Shown here: one piece after another, positions 45,013 to 57,313 of the stretch | Numbering within the stretch: the stretch's first letter is position 1 | Layout of the letters: the number at the start of each line of letters is the position of its first letter | DNA from: Leptidea sinapis | Taxonomy: Eukaryota; Arthropoda; Insecta; Lepidoptera; Pieridae | Direction of reading: 5' to 3' | DNA length: 64,000 bases | Assembly: GCF_905404315.1 (NCBI RefSeq) | Contig: NC_066312.1 | Location: 20,075,001 to 20,139,000, forward strand | Made by a program: the position numbers and the translations under genes | The notes under the pieces: model-generated | Seen by the model: the letters and a program-made list of their open reading frames with translations, nothing else | Database searches by the model: none | Told to the model about the DNA's origin: nothing

Positions 45013-45528
45013 GAAGTAAAACTTCTTTAGGAGCGACTTGCGGGTAACTTAGAATTTTTTTCTTACGGAAGTAACGTAAAAAAGGCAATTGAAACAATTT
45101 TTAAGCCGTTATAATTTAAGAATCCCAGGAACATTTTTCAAAACACACAACTCTTTCATCAATAAATAAGCATAAAAGAGAAAATCAAGAACCTGATAAT
45201 GACCTCCAATGAACCTGACCTGTAAAAAGTTTAAGTGATTATTTTCTGATGAATAATAATATCAAAATATAACATTATAATATCATTCTTTCTAAAATAT
45301 ATTAAATTTCACTTGATTAAAGAATATTATTAATTCTTTTATTTTAGGTAGAGAAGATGCCAGCGATGCTCAAAAGATGAAGTTATATCGTTAACGTTTC
45401 TGTAAAAAAAATGGCAATAAATCTAACAAAGCTCTTTAGTAATACGTGAGAGCTTTTTTGGTAAGAAGGCTTTTTATAAATGTATCTGTGAATTATTTCT
45501 TAAGTTAATTATTATTAAGTTTTACTTC
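45013..45528. mobile_element. TIR element, copy 2
   Basis: GAAGTAAAACTT (45013-45024) and AAGTTTTACTTC (45517-45528) bound the element. GGGTAACTTAGAATTTTTTT and CGGAAGTAACGTAA match copy 1 at 17662-18269. It is about 90 bases shorter. No coding frame. Confidence 0.7.
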
Positions 45529-45815
45529 AATCGCGCGTAAAGATTACTCGTACACACTTTTTTTAATGCAATTTTCGAATCATTTCAATAACAATACAAG
45601 CCAAGTGACGCAACAAAATTATTCAAACGTAAAAACAGAAAGGCTTACATGAGTAATTAAAAAAAAATCATTAACAATTGTAAGCACAAGAGTTATTAAG
45701 TACAGCAGATGCATCAATCCACACATACCGTAAATAAAGATAGGCATTATGCGAGCATTTTTTTTTAAATAAAATATATAACTTTAACATAATTAAATAA
45801 AGGAAATAAAACTAA

Positions 45816-46049
45816 ATGGAAATTAAAAAAACATTGAGCAGACTTCGCGGTAACAAGGTCATCCAGCCACCACAAGTAGCGCCCGTTCACGAGCATGACG
45901 AATGTCCAACCATCACCTCTCTCGACCATATTTTAGGGATGAGAACGACCCGCCCCACGTCGTCGCCACAAGTAGTGGCATTTAAGCGAGCAAGACGATG
46001 CCTGTCACGAGAAATCTACCGAATAACATGGGAATGTTCATCTACATAA
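45816..46049 (+). CDS. Hypothetical 77-residue frame, doubtful
   Basis: ATG 45816 to TAA 46049, locally GC-richer than the flanks. It contains two similar CCACAAGTAG phrases (CACCACAAGTAGCGC, CGCCACAAGTAGTGG) and a basic C-terminal half (FKRARRCLSREIYR). No homology is recognised, and a SINE follows after 75 bases. It may be an exon, a repeat fragment or chance. Confidence 0.15.
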   Translation: MEIKKTLSRLRGNKVIQPPQVAPVHEHDECPTITSLDHILGMRTTRPTSSPQVVAFKRARRCLSREIYRITWECSST

Positions 46050-46124
46050 TAGTACGCAAATAATTACAAGACATGTAACAGCCCAGCAGTTCAGTCCCAA
46101 GGGTACCTTAGACCCAGATATTCA

Positions 46125-46424
46125 ATTTTTTTTTATGATAATAAAGGACGAGACGAGCATGACGTTCAGCTGATGGTAATTGATACGCCCTGCCCATAAC
46201 AATGCAATGCCACTCCGGATTCTTGAAAAACCCAAAAATTCTGAGCAGCACCACAATTGCGCTAAAAAGATGTTAAGTCTCATTTGCCAAGTAATTTTAC
46301 TAGCTACGGCGGCTTCAGACCGAAACACAGTAATGTTTACACATTACTGCTTCACGGCAGAAACAGGCGCCGTTGTGGTACCCATAATCTAGCTGGCATC
46401 CTGTGCAAAGGACCCTCCCACTGG
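46125..46424 (-). mobile_element. Dispersed SINE, near full-length
   Basis: T run (46125-46134), ATGATAATAAAGGACGAGAC, GACGTTCAGCTGATGGTAAT, GGATTCTTGAAAAACCCAAA, TTACGTAG-like core, GGCGCCGTTGTGGTACCCAT and CCTCCCACTGG make a nearly complete copy in reverse orientation. Confidence 0.9.
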
Positions 46425-46734
46425 TGAATTTTATAGTACACTTTTGATACAACTTTATCTTCAGCACAGATTTAAATTCATTTAAAGATAAGTTCTATAT
46501 GTCAATAGGGACCGTATTATAAAAACGTATACACAGACCTCTGAATGAATTTGTGACTTTTTGAAGTCGACTAACATGATCATCAAGACTATCCCTATTT
46601 CTAGTATTGATATCATGAGTATCACAATTTTTTTTAAACGAATGTATATTTTTTTTTTATATAAACAAAGTTTTCATAAATTAACGGTGTAAATTTAAAT
46701 AAGGAAAAATATTGCTATGTAAAGTTTACTCGAA

Positions 46735-47075
46735 AATCGAGCAATTTACGAGCAAAAAACATACTTCAGAGACTTTGGAAGTTATTAAGGATTTTGGAGT
46801 GACTTTCGATAGAAAAATAACTTTTCTTCCCCATTGAGAAAACATATTAAAACGTGCTTCTAAAATGCTCGGGTTTGTTATACGTAACACAAAAATTTTT
46901 AAAAGATTAAAAATTAAAAAAAGCTTCTTTATTTCAGTCTGGTTAGGACTATCTTGGAGTTTGGTTCAGTTGTCTGGCGTCCTCACTATGCTACGCATAT
47001 CCTAAGACTGGAACGTATTCAGAAGCGATTTCTGTAGCATGTGGCATTTAGGGCCGGTAAAGCCAAGAAAATTTC
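46735..47075 (+). pseudogene. LINE fragment: post-RT segment (CR1/Jockey-like)
   Basis: The plus strand reads LEVIKDFGVTFDRKITFLPH, then KRASKMLGFVIRNTKIF, then after a shift LEFGSVVWRPHYATHILRLE and RIQKRFL. This is the segment following the RT catalytic core in CR1/Jockey-like LINEs, related to 14826-15028. Frameshifts and stops are present. Confidence 0.75.
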
Positions 47076-48254
47076 TTTGTGACCATGAGCTTTCATCATG
47101 AACAGAATATAATATAAATATTTTTAAACATAAGTAGTGCATGATAAAATTTTCAAATAAGTTGAATTTTAATAGCAGAATTCATATTAATTTTAATTAT
47201 AGTTGTGTTTGTAAGGGCATTAACACACACATTACTTTTCCTACTCTTCACATATTACTTTCTAGCATTTATTTTCTAACATGTTTAAATTGAATTAAAT
47301 AAATTACATGAATGTCATGTAATGACAATTATTGTACAATTCACATCATCTGCAAGAGATTTTCTACTTCATACATTATTTTGTTTTGGTTATTGTAACT
47401 AGAGGTTACTTTTTCCTATGTTTTGTTGGAGGTATTATAACCTAGACTTGAACTGAACTAGTAATATTATATTTTAGGCTTTATAATTGACTGAATGAAT
47501 ATTTGTTTGTATTATTTTATAAATAATTCTGAAAATCACCTGATGGTGAAAATCACAACACCATATTAGGTTTAGCGCTTAGGCTAAAAATATGCACTTT
47601 TCATGAGGATACGTTATTCCTATGTAGCCTATTTCAATCTGGAAGCCCAACAAGATTATATTTGTTCCAAAGTTTATCTGAATGTTGACGTAAGTTCATT
47701 GATAATTTTCCAACTCACCGCCAACCACGTAGTCCTACTTTTGATACGACCAGCACTCGCCACTAGCAGATTAACGTCGTACAGGTTGACGTCGTTCTAC
47801 GTGATCGTTTACATCACCTGTATTATTTTACTACCTTTGTGAAGTCCTAGGTGCGTGTTACCATAAAAATCCATAGAACACTCGCTTTCAGTTTTTAGAA
47901 TTCGTCGTAATGATAAAACATCATATTTACAGGAATAAATATTGTTTGTTAATAAATACTACATACATACATCCTCTTCTTGATAAATCTCTTGAAATGA
48001 ATAAGAAAACCCGATTTTCTTTAACTTTAAAAAAATATCTGAATGTAACTTCACAAGTATTGTCTAGATGAGACTTTAGTTCGACCACTTTCTATAAAAT
48101 GACTCATGATTCGTGTTTTATAACACGCGAACATGCAACTGTTGTAATATTAATGTTAAAGGGTTTAAATTAGGTCAAGTACAATATTGCTAATTATAAA
48201 GAAAACAAGTTTTTTCTATTTTACACTGATGATGACGATAAAATAGAAAGACTT
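47076..48254. other. No gene seen
   Basis: A 79-codon frame near 47603 is not supported by motif or context. Confidence 0.4.
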
Positions 48255-48545
48255 AAGAAGAAGACACCGGAAGACGCCCACTGCTGGACAAAGGCCTCCT
48301 AATAATCGGTCCTGCGCTGGCCTCATCTAACCTTTTCCGCGATCTTGACTAGATAATCGGTCCATCTTGTGAGGGGGCTACCATTAGTGCGTCTCATAGT
48401 ACTAGGTTGCCATTCGAGGACTTTTCTGCCCCAACGGCCATCTGTCCGTCGAGTTATGTGCCCTGATCACTGCCACTTCGGTTTCGCAATTATTTGAGCT
48501 ATGTCAATGATGCTGGTTCTCCAAAGGAGCTTCTCATATTATTAT
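48255..48545 (-). repeat. RTE-like LINE C-terminal fragment
   Basis: CGGTCCTGCGCTGGCCTCAT, TCTTGACTAGATAATCGGTC, GGACTTTTCTGCCCCAACGG and CCATCTGTCCGTCGAGTTAT are the reverse complement of the 6815-7131 copy. Confidence 0.8.
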
Positions 48546-49258
48546 ATACCACCTTTTTCTATTTATTAAATAAAATCTCAAATAGCCAAAATATCAGCTT
48601 AGTGCTTTATTTAGGTACATCATTAAACGTAAATAAAACAAGGAAGTAAAAATATCTGTCCAATGTTATTATGTATACAACGTTTCAAATCTGAATATTG
48701 TCACCGAACTATTTTGCACCATAAAGTCCAGAAGAGACTTAACAAACTAAAGCTTTCAACTGTTTGCTTGCAGGCATTATCTGGCCCGAAGGCTCGTACA
48801 TAAACTTTCCTGTTAGCGACAACGTCAAACTAAAACACCGGATCTATCCAAAATGGTTGACAAACTGAAGCCACAGCGAAGCCAATCTTGTTGACAATTA
48901 TTAACTCTGTGATAGTGTGCAGATCATATTGTTACATTATATTCCAAGTCAGTATATTTTTAATAAATGAAATTGAAATGTCTGTTTGTTAGTCAATATA
49001 ACAACTCCAACAAAGTCAACCCTAATATGACTTTTATTGTACGTGTTTGTTTTAGTATACGTGTATACATACAAAACTTTGGAAAATCCTAAAGTGCTCG
49101 CCTCATAATCTTATTTTCCGCGTCAGAAAAAGAATACTAAATAAAGAGTAATATCTACAATTTCAAAGTCCATCGTCAATAAACAACTGTCAGTGTAATT
49201 GTGTAGTTTGTCAACGAAATTGTAAAGAGTGGAATTGATGCCAGTTAAAAATATAGCT
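48546..49258. other. No gene seen
   Basis: No supported feature. Confidence 0.4.
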
Positions 49259-49500
49259 TTTTAACCGAATTCAAAAAATGGAGGAGGTTTCCAAATTCGT
49301 CGGTATGTTTTATTTATGTTTGTTACCTCAGAACTATCAACTGGGTGAACCAATATTGATAATTCTTTTTTTATTTGAAAGCTAGTGCTTTGTGGTCCGA
49401 TTGCAAATTGGTCCAGATCTGAAAATAAACTCCTTGATAAAACCATAACAGTCTTAAGTTTGCTATGAGTATGTGCGCGACAAATTTATGAATAACTCTA
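49259..49500. repeat. CCGACTTC-type element, left part
   Basis: TTAACCGAATTCAAAAAATG, GTATGTTTTATTTATGTTTG, TTACCTCAGAACTATCAACT and GATAATTCTTTTTTTA parallel 16545-16800. A matching right end was not found. Confidence 0.6.
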
Positions 49501-50647
49501 TCGTCTCTAGCGCCTCTATCGTCTCGCTGTTTCGTTTCATCGAGTTTCAAATCACAACGATTCTAAAGAAGCTTCACTTCCAAAGCAACTAATATATATA
49601 TATAAAGCCACTTAAGATCAAACAAAATTTTATTAAAAATAATAGCACTAATCCAATAAATTCTGCAGAAAGGGAACTAAAAGTTAGAGTGAGTCTCTCG
49701 ATAATTCCAAAATTAAGTCCAAACATGAATAAATTACGTCATGATTAAATAAATATTTTCGAATGCCAGATCAAATAAGTTGTACTTTCAATTTTCATTA
49801 CAACCCTTTCAAATTAGTGGGCCGCCCAACTATCATGTTGCCAATCGTTCAATACTAATTATTCACGTTTCGGTGTCCATTTGTGGGTTTCTTCATCAGT
49901 TTAATTTACCAAATTTTGTACCTTTGAAGTTATAGGCTTGATTAGTTTATAACCCTTTGTTAAAGTTGTATAATTTAATGGAGTTTGTTAAGGTCATAAA
50001 ATACCGAATTTTCTCGTTTTGTTAATTGTTTTGGCTATTATATTGGTCATTAAAAACTTATATAAACTGTCGTGCATCGTAACTGTAAATCAGTCTTATA
50101 TAATGCATACATAATATACATCAAATTGTTACAAAAACTACTCTAAAATCTAAATTTATGGTTAAGGGACATCGAAAAATGACGGCAATAGTTAAAACCA
50201 GTTCAAATCACGAGAAATCTATCCCTATATACCGTGTAAGTTCTAGGCTTTGTCTAACTTACCTGGGTAATTTTAACCTGCTGACCGTGTCGCCGGAATG
50301 CCTGGCATTACCTAGAATGGTAACGATAGATACCACCAACCGAAAATATTTTTTTTTCTTAAGGGAAAGGGGGATTTTTTCGTCACCTTACATGGGATCT
50401 TTGGGTCTCGCCATTATATGCAATTATTAATTTCGTGGTCATTTGAGAAGCAAAGAATCTAGGGTCATGAATCGCAAATAAATGCTAACGTTTTTTGACT
50501 GATTTAAACTTACTTACCTATTTTAACATTATTGTATTGACTCGGAGCAAACAGAGTAAGAGGCTCGAACTACCCTCTCCCACATTCGCTGTGGACTATT
50601 GCAACAACAAAGGGCTTCGCTCAAATTGAAATGTCATCCACTTCCAC
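49501..50647. other. No gene assigned
   Basis: A 90-codon frame at 50158-50430 includes GC-richer text (TCGCCGGAATGCCTGGCATT) but no recognised motif. Confidence 0.35.
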
Positions 50648-50790
50648 TTGAAGATGGTGAAGCCTACCCTGCTGCTTTTGACCGAGACGCAGATATCTAG
50701 TAGTATACCTCGGGTGGGAGACATAATCAATAGTATTCATTACTATGCAGATGACAGCAGAGGATATGCTTTATACCGGCTCTGCCAACA
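50648..50790 (+). pseudogene. LINE-A deletion derivative joining endonuclease to RT
   Basis: The frame reads KPTLLLLTETQISS, the start of the LINE-A endonuclease, and within about 20 codons IINSIHYYADDSRGYALY, the LINE-A RT catalytic box. About 150 residues of endonuclease and the first half of the RT are missing. The junction is in frame. Confidence 0.65.
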
Positions 50791-51110
50791 TCTCCTGGTG
50801 TCTAAATTAATACTATGTCTTTCAAAGTTTCACAATTATTTTAATTCAACCCTAAGAAAACTGCAACGCATCTCTTGACTCTGTTATTGCGGAAATCCAT
50901 GTGTGGTTTCCTCATCACTCCCGACCACGTGAGCCTCTTGCCTCCTCTTATGTATAAAAAGCTCCAAGTAAGAAAAAACTGAAGTTTCATATTTTAACGC
51001 TCTATAAAGCTTAGGTAGAGTAGAGCTTCGTTTCCAGTCAATGAACTGACCACGAGTAATGGTTCCATTCGATTTCGTCACAAGATGGACTCCTCCAAGA
51101 ATGTAGTGGC

Positions 51111-51147
51111 TATATAAGGCCAGCAACGCTCCTGTAAGACCTCAAGA
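51111..51147 (+). repeat. LINE-A tail scrap
   Basis: GGCCAGCAACGCTCCTGTAA and GACCTCAAGAGTTGTA resemble GGCCGGCAACGCTCTTGTGA and the following TTCCTCTGGTGTTGCA of LINE-A. Confidence 0.45.
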
Positions 51148-51499
51148 GTTGTATCTCAGTTTATTAGTAAGGATTAAGACGTCGAGGAAACCTTACTCCC
51201 GAGTAATTCTGTTTATGACCTGAATAAAAATATTTTTTGCTGTTAAAATTATATATTCAAATTTTCCTGACGCAATATTTTGATAAAACCGTTTGATATA
51301 AATGAAAGTGTGATTGTAGCACCCTGATTTTAATCCTTTCACCCTGTTTTAAGACTACGTAGCACGCAAGCTCATGTTTTAAATTTAAAATTCGTTTTAA
51401 TTTTATTTTGAAGTTATATCCCATAATAATTATTTATATAGCGTTACTTGAATATAATCTAAACCAATTCTTAAGATGTTAGGTATTATTATCAAGGTC

Positions 51500-51615
51500 A
51501 TCTTTTTCATCGATCGAATGGACAATGGCTGACTTCCATATTTCTCTGACTATACCTCTTAAGTTAAGCTAAGATAAACGCGTTAAAATCCCACTGATCT
51601 AAGAAGACCAGACGC
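51500..51615 (-). repeat. LINE-A fragment (start of RT)
   Basis: ATCGAATGGACAATGGCTGA, CTTCCATATTTCTCTGACTA and GATAAACGCGTTAAAATCCC match LINE-A 4820-4925 with substitutions, same strand as that element. Confidence 0.7.
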
Positions 51616-52514
51616 ATGAAACACAACGTTTCACTATTTTGTTTTTAAATTGTATTAGATACAAACAATATAGTTAATGAAAAATCCCTATCCTAAACTT
51701 TTTTCCTGCACATGTAGATATAATTTAAATGCAAACAGGCATAACAGACATATCTGTGTATCTACACAGATATATCGGAGAGCAGTTTGTGGTACACTAT
51801 TTTTAGGCTCACATGGGTTACAAAATGAAAGATCATATTGAATTTCACCCAAAAACTTACATTAATTATTATAATATTTTCACCATACGGGTGATATTTG
51901 ATAACATCTTTTTTCCTCATTATAATCACACTAGAAATCGTGTATATATCGTCTGATGATGATTTCGAATTGGTGGATTACACAATAGCACTGTTTTACA
52001 TGAAAGCTAGACACATATATATATGTATCAATACGTCAAACTTAGATATTATATACACAGAGCAGCAAAGATAAATTTTTTGTCTTCTGTGTTGCAAAAC
52101 CGTGCATATTGACATGATTTTGACCGTATTTTGACTTAATAGAAGAGAGAAGGCAATGTTTGGTTTAATTGTCAACAACTTTCTTGTTCTATTTTCATAT
52201 AATACCAAGTATAACCATACCCAGTATAACGATGGAATAGATTGAAAACATTTTTATTTGTAAGGCCGTTATAGTTCTAACCAATTAAAGTTCGGCTATT
52301 TCAAATTAATGATGATACGGACTTTGGACCAGTGGTTGAATCGTGATTGCGAAGACGAAATACCGCGAGTTCGAGGAATCGAATGTCGGCCGTGAAATAT
52401 TTTAACATTTTAATTATTTGGTTTTTAAGCTTTGTCGTTAGCAAAGACTCTTCCTTAAGAGATAATCATACTTGTCTCAAACAGCTAAGAGACGTCGGGA
52501 AGATAGATATATTT
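51616..52514. other. No gene; perfect hairpin at 51750
   Basis: ATATCTGTGTA (51750-51760) and TACACAGATAT (51763-51773) pair perfectly with a two-base loop. Nothing else is supported. Confidence 0.45.
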
Positions 52515-52640
52515 GAAGTGAAAATATTTTAGGGGCGTTGATCACTTGTATTGGGATGGATATAAAATGTTAAATCCGAGTCAGGACATGCGGCCTTATC
52601 AAAAATTCGTAAGACAGACGTTGAAATTATGGAAGAAATG
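52515..52640 (+). repeat. GAAGTGAAA repeat, uninterrupted copy
   Basis: TTTGAAGTGAAAATATTTTA, GATCACTTGTATTGGGATGG, AAATGTTAAATCCGAGTCAG and TTCGTAAGACAGACGTTGAA show the arrangement without the SINE seen at 12124. Confidence 0.65.
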
Positions 52641-52992
52641 TTTATACTTCTAACTAATTATAGTTCGGCTTTTTCAAACGAAATATTTATGTTTAGATTA
52701 CAATAAGTACTAATCGGCGTACCTCAAGGTAAGTAGTCCTACTGTATAAACTGTGGTGCAACTCTTGAGGAATCACATAGAATTTTCTAAATTACACGTC
52801 TGGTTACCAAGGTATTTGATAAACTTTCGCCTTTACCACTAAAATGACCAGCAGATATTGTAGATGATAATGGATTGAATTTATGACATTAATACAAATG
52901 TTTCGAGTAATGCGTTTGATGGGGTGCGCGGACGCCACAAATACATTTTTTGCAATCTTAATAATGTAACAATATGAGAATGTTTTGATTAG

Positions 52993-53660
52993 TGGAACGT
53001 GCGCTTCCGCTGTATACCTGTTTTAAATTTCTTTCTTTCGTCATTTCTTGCCTGTTCAATACGGCACTGCATTTCCAGACTGTGGTCAACGGTTTCGTCA
53101 ATTATGGTTCCCAAGTATCGATCTCGTTGGACTCCTTACAAGTTTCAACGGTTGAGATACAAAGAGGTGTTTTACACAGGGTATCGGCTGATTATCACAT
53201 ATTTTGTCTTCATGAAATTGATATTGTTGCCATATGCGTTGCTAGCAGAAGAAACTACGTTTACTAATAATTGCAAGCCTCCTAGACTATCCACTATCAA
53301 GTTTGTATCATCCGCGTATCGAATATCTAACAATATAACAACTACGCCATTTACTGTTATTTCAAAACCGTCGAGAGCTTCAGAAAATATTAGTTCCGAG
53401 TAAATATTTAATAGCGCGGGAGACAGTGTACAACCTTGCCGCACTCCGTGCAGCACATAAATGTAGGATAATGTGTGACCGTCGACCATAAAATTGGCTG
53501 TGTGCTCCCAGTACAAAATCTTGATAAAACATCCTTGTAGACTAGGCAGGCTTTCGCCAAAACCTCTATAAGTTTTATATGACGTGATGATGATCGAAGG
53601 CCTTTTTGTAGTCAATAAAACAGATATAGATATACAATTTATGTCTAAGCATCTCTGCAT
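52993..53660 (-). pseudogene. LINE-F reverse transcriptase fragment
   Basis: On the minus strand, CFIDYKKAFD (motif A) is followed after a shift by HGVRQGCTLSPALLNIYSEL (motif B), IRYADDTNLI (motif C), ADSLGGLQ-like LVNVVSSASNAYG and, further on, TIIDETVDHSLEMQCRIEQA. This is an RTE-related LINE different from LINE-C and LINE-A. Frameshifts separate motif A from B and the RT from its 3' part. No endonuclease or tail is left. Confidence 0.8.
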
Positions 53661-53745
53661 TTCAAATTCAAATATTTTTATTCTAAATAGGACATAGAAT
53701 CACTTATTGAAAGTCAAAAACTACCACCCATTCCAGAAGATATTA
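53657..53745 (+). repeat. Dispersed repeat (TTCAAATATTTTTATTC type), truncated
   Basis: TTCAAATTCAAATATTTTTA, AATCACTTATTGAAAGTCAA and ACTACCACCCATTCCAGAAG match the repeat at 21528-21665. Confidence 0.65.
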
Positions 53746-55364
53746 TGTCTCAGTTAATATTAAATGGTTTTGCTTCTAGTTGTTATAATATTTCACGATC
53801 TGAAATGGGTGAAAAGTTTTTCACACTGAGGTTTAACCTTTTATTTATCATTATTGCCACGCCATTCCAATGGTACGAGCTATCATTTCCACCAGAGTAT
53901 TACACCATTGTTTCTTTGGATGTGTACACTGCACTACAAGCCCATCTTACTTCACTTATGCCAAGCATGTCTGTTTGTAAGCGGCACATTAATTAATTAA
54001 TTAATTAATTATTTATTAATACGGCTTTACACATGATTTTACTTTAAATTGTTCCAGCCCCTACAGTTTTCTTTCAATAATCTATTAGTAATTCAGGTAT
54101 CCGCTACTGAGGGAAAATGCTTATTTACTGACGGCATTAACTCATCAGGTCACAGAACTTTCTTTGGATCTTTTGCAGCTTTTTATAGAGAGACCTTTCC
54201 CCTTTTGCATCTTTAAATTCTGTCGGTGTGTGCTCGGGGGCTGTACACATAGCTAGCCATGATTTCAAAAGGCCGTTCTACTATGTGCACCACCCTGTGG
54301 ACCCCAGTGATAGTTCACACCTAACTAAATTCACGACTGTGTCAATATTATTACATCCGCGATTCGATACAATTTAAAAATCATTGAAATGTTCACTAGT
54401 CATGTAGAAAGAACATCAGTGATGGGTCAAATTTTGGACGCCGCGCTTGTAGTGTTAAGATACATTATAATATACCATCAAATATATCATAAAAATATAT
54501 ATTAATTTTCTTTTATTATTCATTAGAATAATAAAATTTCAGTTCTCTATATTAAGAGAGAACTGAAAATAATAGGCTATTCACTGATCAAAATTGATGT
54601 CGAAGTAATCAATAGAAAGGCACTAAGAATAAATGCCAATTTATGCTGTTAAGGTGTACCTTAACATCTGTTTGAGTATTTTTCAGTTAAAGGGCCTGTA
54701 TTTAAAAGGGTGCTGTAAATTTTTTCTCTAGTTCTATGATCTAGTTATATAAAGCCATGGCTATAATATATTGATCTTATTTTAAATTTTTACTCTGAAG
54801 TGCATTAAAAGGTGTTTAATACAGATTCATCTAAATATATTAATAGCTGGTCTAAATTTTGTAAATAAGAAGCCGTAATTATATTATACACCGCAATTTA
54901 TGTATCTAGTTTTTAATAATAAAATATGTTTTCACCGTAGAAAAATAAAAACTAACGTAGAAAAAATATTGAAGTGAGTTAAGAATAAAAACTCACAATA
55001 ACTCTGTAGAAATTTCAATTATGCACATCAGCATTCAATATGGTCTATATTCCTGTTGGCATTATTTAAAGCAAAAATATTCACAGTCATTGTAAGCTTT
55101 ATCCTCGTGGATCTAACAAAAGCTGCTCTAGAAAATCATATTAATTACGCGGTCCAGTATAATAATTAGTCCAGCACTAAGTAATGAATATTTTACTGAG
55201 CTACATAAGGGTGGAGTTATTTAAAATTGTTAGCCAAGCCTGCTAAATGTGGAGTTACAATGAATAGTTTTATGGTTACGGGTAGGGTGAAAATTTATTC
55301 TCTTGAAATCTATTTTCAAATTTCATCACAAACAAATAATTGTTATTTAAATTATGTCCTTATC
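53746..55364. other. No gene seen; TTAA microsatellite and a hairpin
   Basis: A run of (TTAA)n lies at about 53988-54012. A perfect 12-base inverted repeat, TTTCAGTTCTCT (54537-54548) and AGAGAACTGAAA (54557-54568), follows. 54150-54330 is less AT-rich without a frame. Confidence 0.45.
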
Positions 55365-55612
55365 AGCCAGCCATGTTCAGGCTACTTCAGTGGCTTCTGG
55401 GGCTGCTTCTTTGACTACCGAAGACAAGTCATTAATATATCGGTCTTGCGTGTTTTACATCTTTCCGTTTGTTGTCAAAACACTTGGCCCTGAGGAGTGA
55501 ATAATGTACCAAGTACAATCTACGTATCTCAATAGACCTACTGGTAACCCAAACGCTGGTAACTATTTCAGCCATCGGTACAATTCATCAACGAGGTTGA
55601 GATTGTTTTTAT
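55365..55612 (+). repeat. Retroelement-derived fragment (LGP and AGxYF motifs)
   Basis: Plus frames read TSVASGAASLTTEDKSLIY, then FPFVVKTLGPEE, and later NPNAGNYFSHR. The order (short helix, VxTLGP, xAGxYxxxR) matches a conserved C-terminal domain I recall attached to reverse transcriptases in invertebrates. It is decayed, with stops. Confidence 0.4.
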
Positions 55613-57313
55613 GTTGTGTGTAAATATTATTTACACTAATAATAATAATGAATAAAAAAAAATGTGAGTTTTCATCTTTTCGGAGTACCTATTTCATTTT
55701 TTTTCTTAATTTGGTTGCATAAAAATGCAAATAACTATAATCGACATATAAAAAAATACAAGTCGCTATAGGAAATTTTTAAATAGAGCTTGTTGATTTA
55801 TGCAAATTTAATGAGACTTGCGTGCAAAATATAAGGTTAACTCGCAAACTACTAGTCTGCTAGGGTATTGTAGAATTAATAAATATTAAGATATTGGAAT
55901 GAATTGATAGCGAGCTGAGCTCCAGATGCACAGTATTTCCAGAATACAGTGAAATTCACGCTGTGAAATTATTTCAAATCTCATTCCTCTTCATAAAAGC
56001 TAGGTTTCAGTTTCGCCGCAGCGAAATAATGGAAGTCCATTTAAATAATTCTGTTTGAAATAGAAACATCAACATATTGTGTACGTCTCGTATGAATAAT
56101 AATTATTATAGTTTGTGTTAGTGTTACAATTTACCTTTAGAAATCCATTTTATAATAATTGTATCATTGCTTTCTTCTCATATATTAAGTTAAAATTTAT
56201 GAAAAATAACCTCTGAAAGTATAAATTTTGGTAATGAATTTTAATTAACGGAGTAGAAGGATAATGAATGAGATATGATGTTGACTTAAAAGCTCAAAGA
56301 TTAAATGGTTCTCCCCTACTTATACTATTTTGAAATAACATAGAAATCAAAAGAATTTTGCGGGTGTATGCGTTTTTTTTTGTATGAAGGAAATACTTCC
56401 AAAATAATCTTATTCTTTATTTGACTGTACTTTCATCCATACATAGGGGGAAACCTTTAGTTCCGCACCGCAGAAAATACCACAGATTCATATGGTGCTG
56501 ATATTTAACTGTGGAGTTAAATGCAATTGGTAAAAGATGGTAGCAGAGATGAAATCAAACAGTTACTTGGAACAAAAATTTAATAAAATACAAGGACAAA
56601 ACTAAAAAAACTGAAAAATATTTGTTTGTCACCATGGATTGATTGTCATCATAAAAATTTATTTGGAGAATTTCAGAAAGCTTTAATGTATATCCTATTC
56701 TTAACATCAGTCCGATAGTGGGTTTAACGAATGGTATAGTTCCACGAGAGGACTACCTCTAGTCCTTCACGTGGCCAAGTACTATTGGACAGTTACTGTG
56801 TAGACACACAAAATAATTAATATAGTAAGTGGTACAACAGTAACTTAGGTCGACCCCAAAATCAGGATAAACTACCGCCGAAATGGATTTCGTCAGTTCC
56901 TGGGGATAAAAAGTTTATGTGATTGAGCGGCTATCTTTTTGACGTACAACACCTTCTTCGGTTTGGTCCTTGACTTTCTTTGAGAAAACTTTTGGAGGGA
57001 TAGCGTGAAGTCCTCTTATATTGGTAGGTGGCTCCGATATTTCCCAGTCATCAGTGGCTCACGGTTAAGGATGCTGTATCTTCGGGGTATACTATAGTAT
57101 ATATTTATGTACTTGTGTACTAGTAGGAGATGAATAAGAAAAAATACTTATCGAAATCATATCAATAACAGTTATTTTACAAAACGAGACTTATGGTCAG
57201 GCGTTAAGTCAAAATTCCCATGAAGAACGTGAGGCTACCTTAAGCTAAGTTAGCAGGCAAAAATCCTTGATTCTAAATCTGCACCATATGCTGTATGGGC
57301 CGGATAATTACAG
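55613..57313. other. No gene assigned
   Basis: AT-rich to about 56690, then GC-richer. A minus-strand segment (56915-57058) is open for 47 codons with protein-like composition but is unrecognised. Confidence 0.35.

Noticed and set aside
49501..50647. 90-codon frame at 50158-50430 as a gene
   Set aside because: No motif, no splice context and a homopolymer-rich middle; support is too weak.
52992..53403. Plus-strand frames of 91 and 134 codons
   Set aside because: They overlap the minus-strand RT fragment with recognisable motifs and are its shadows.
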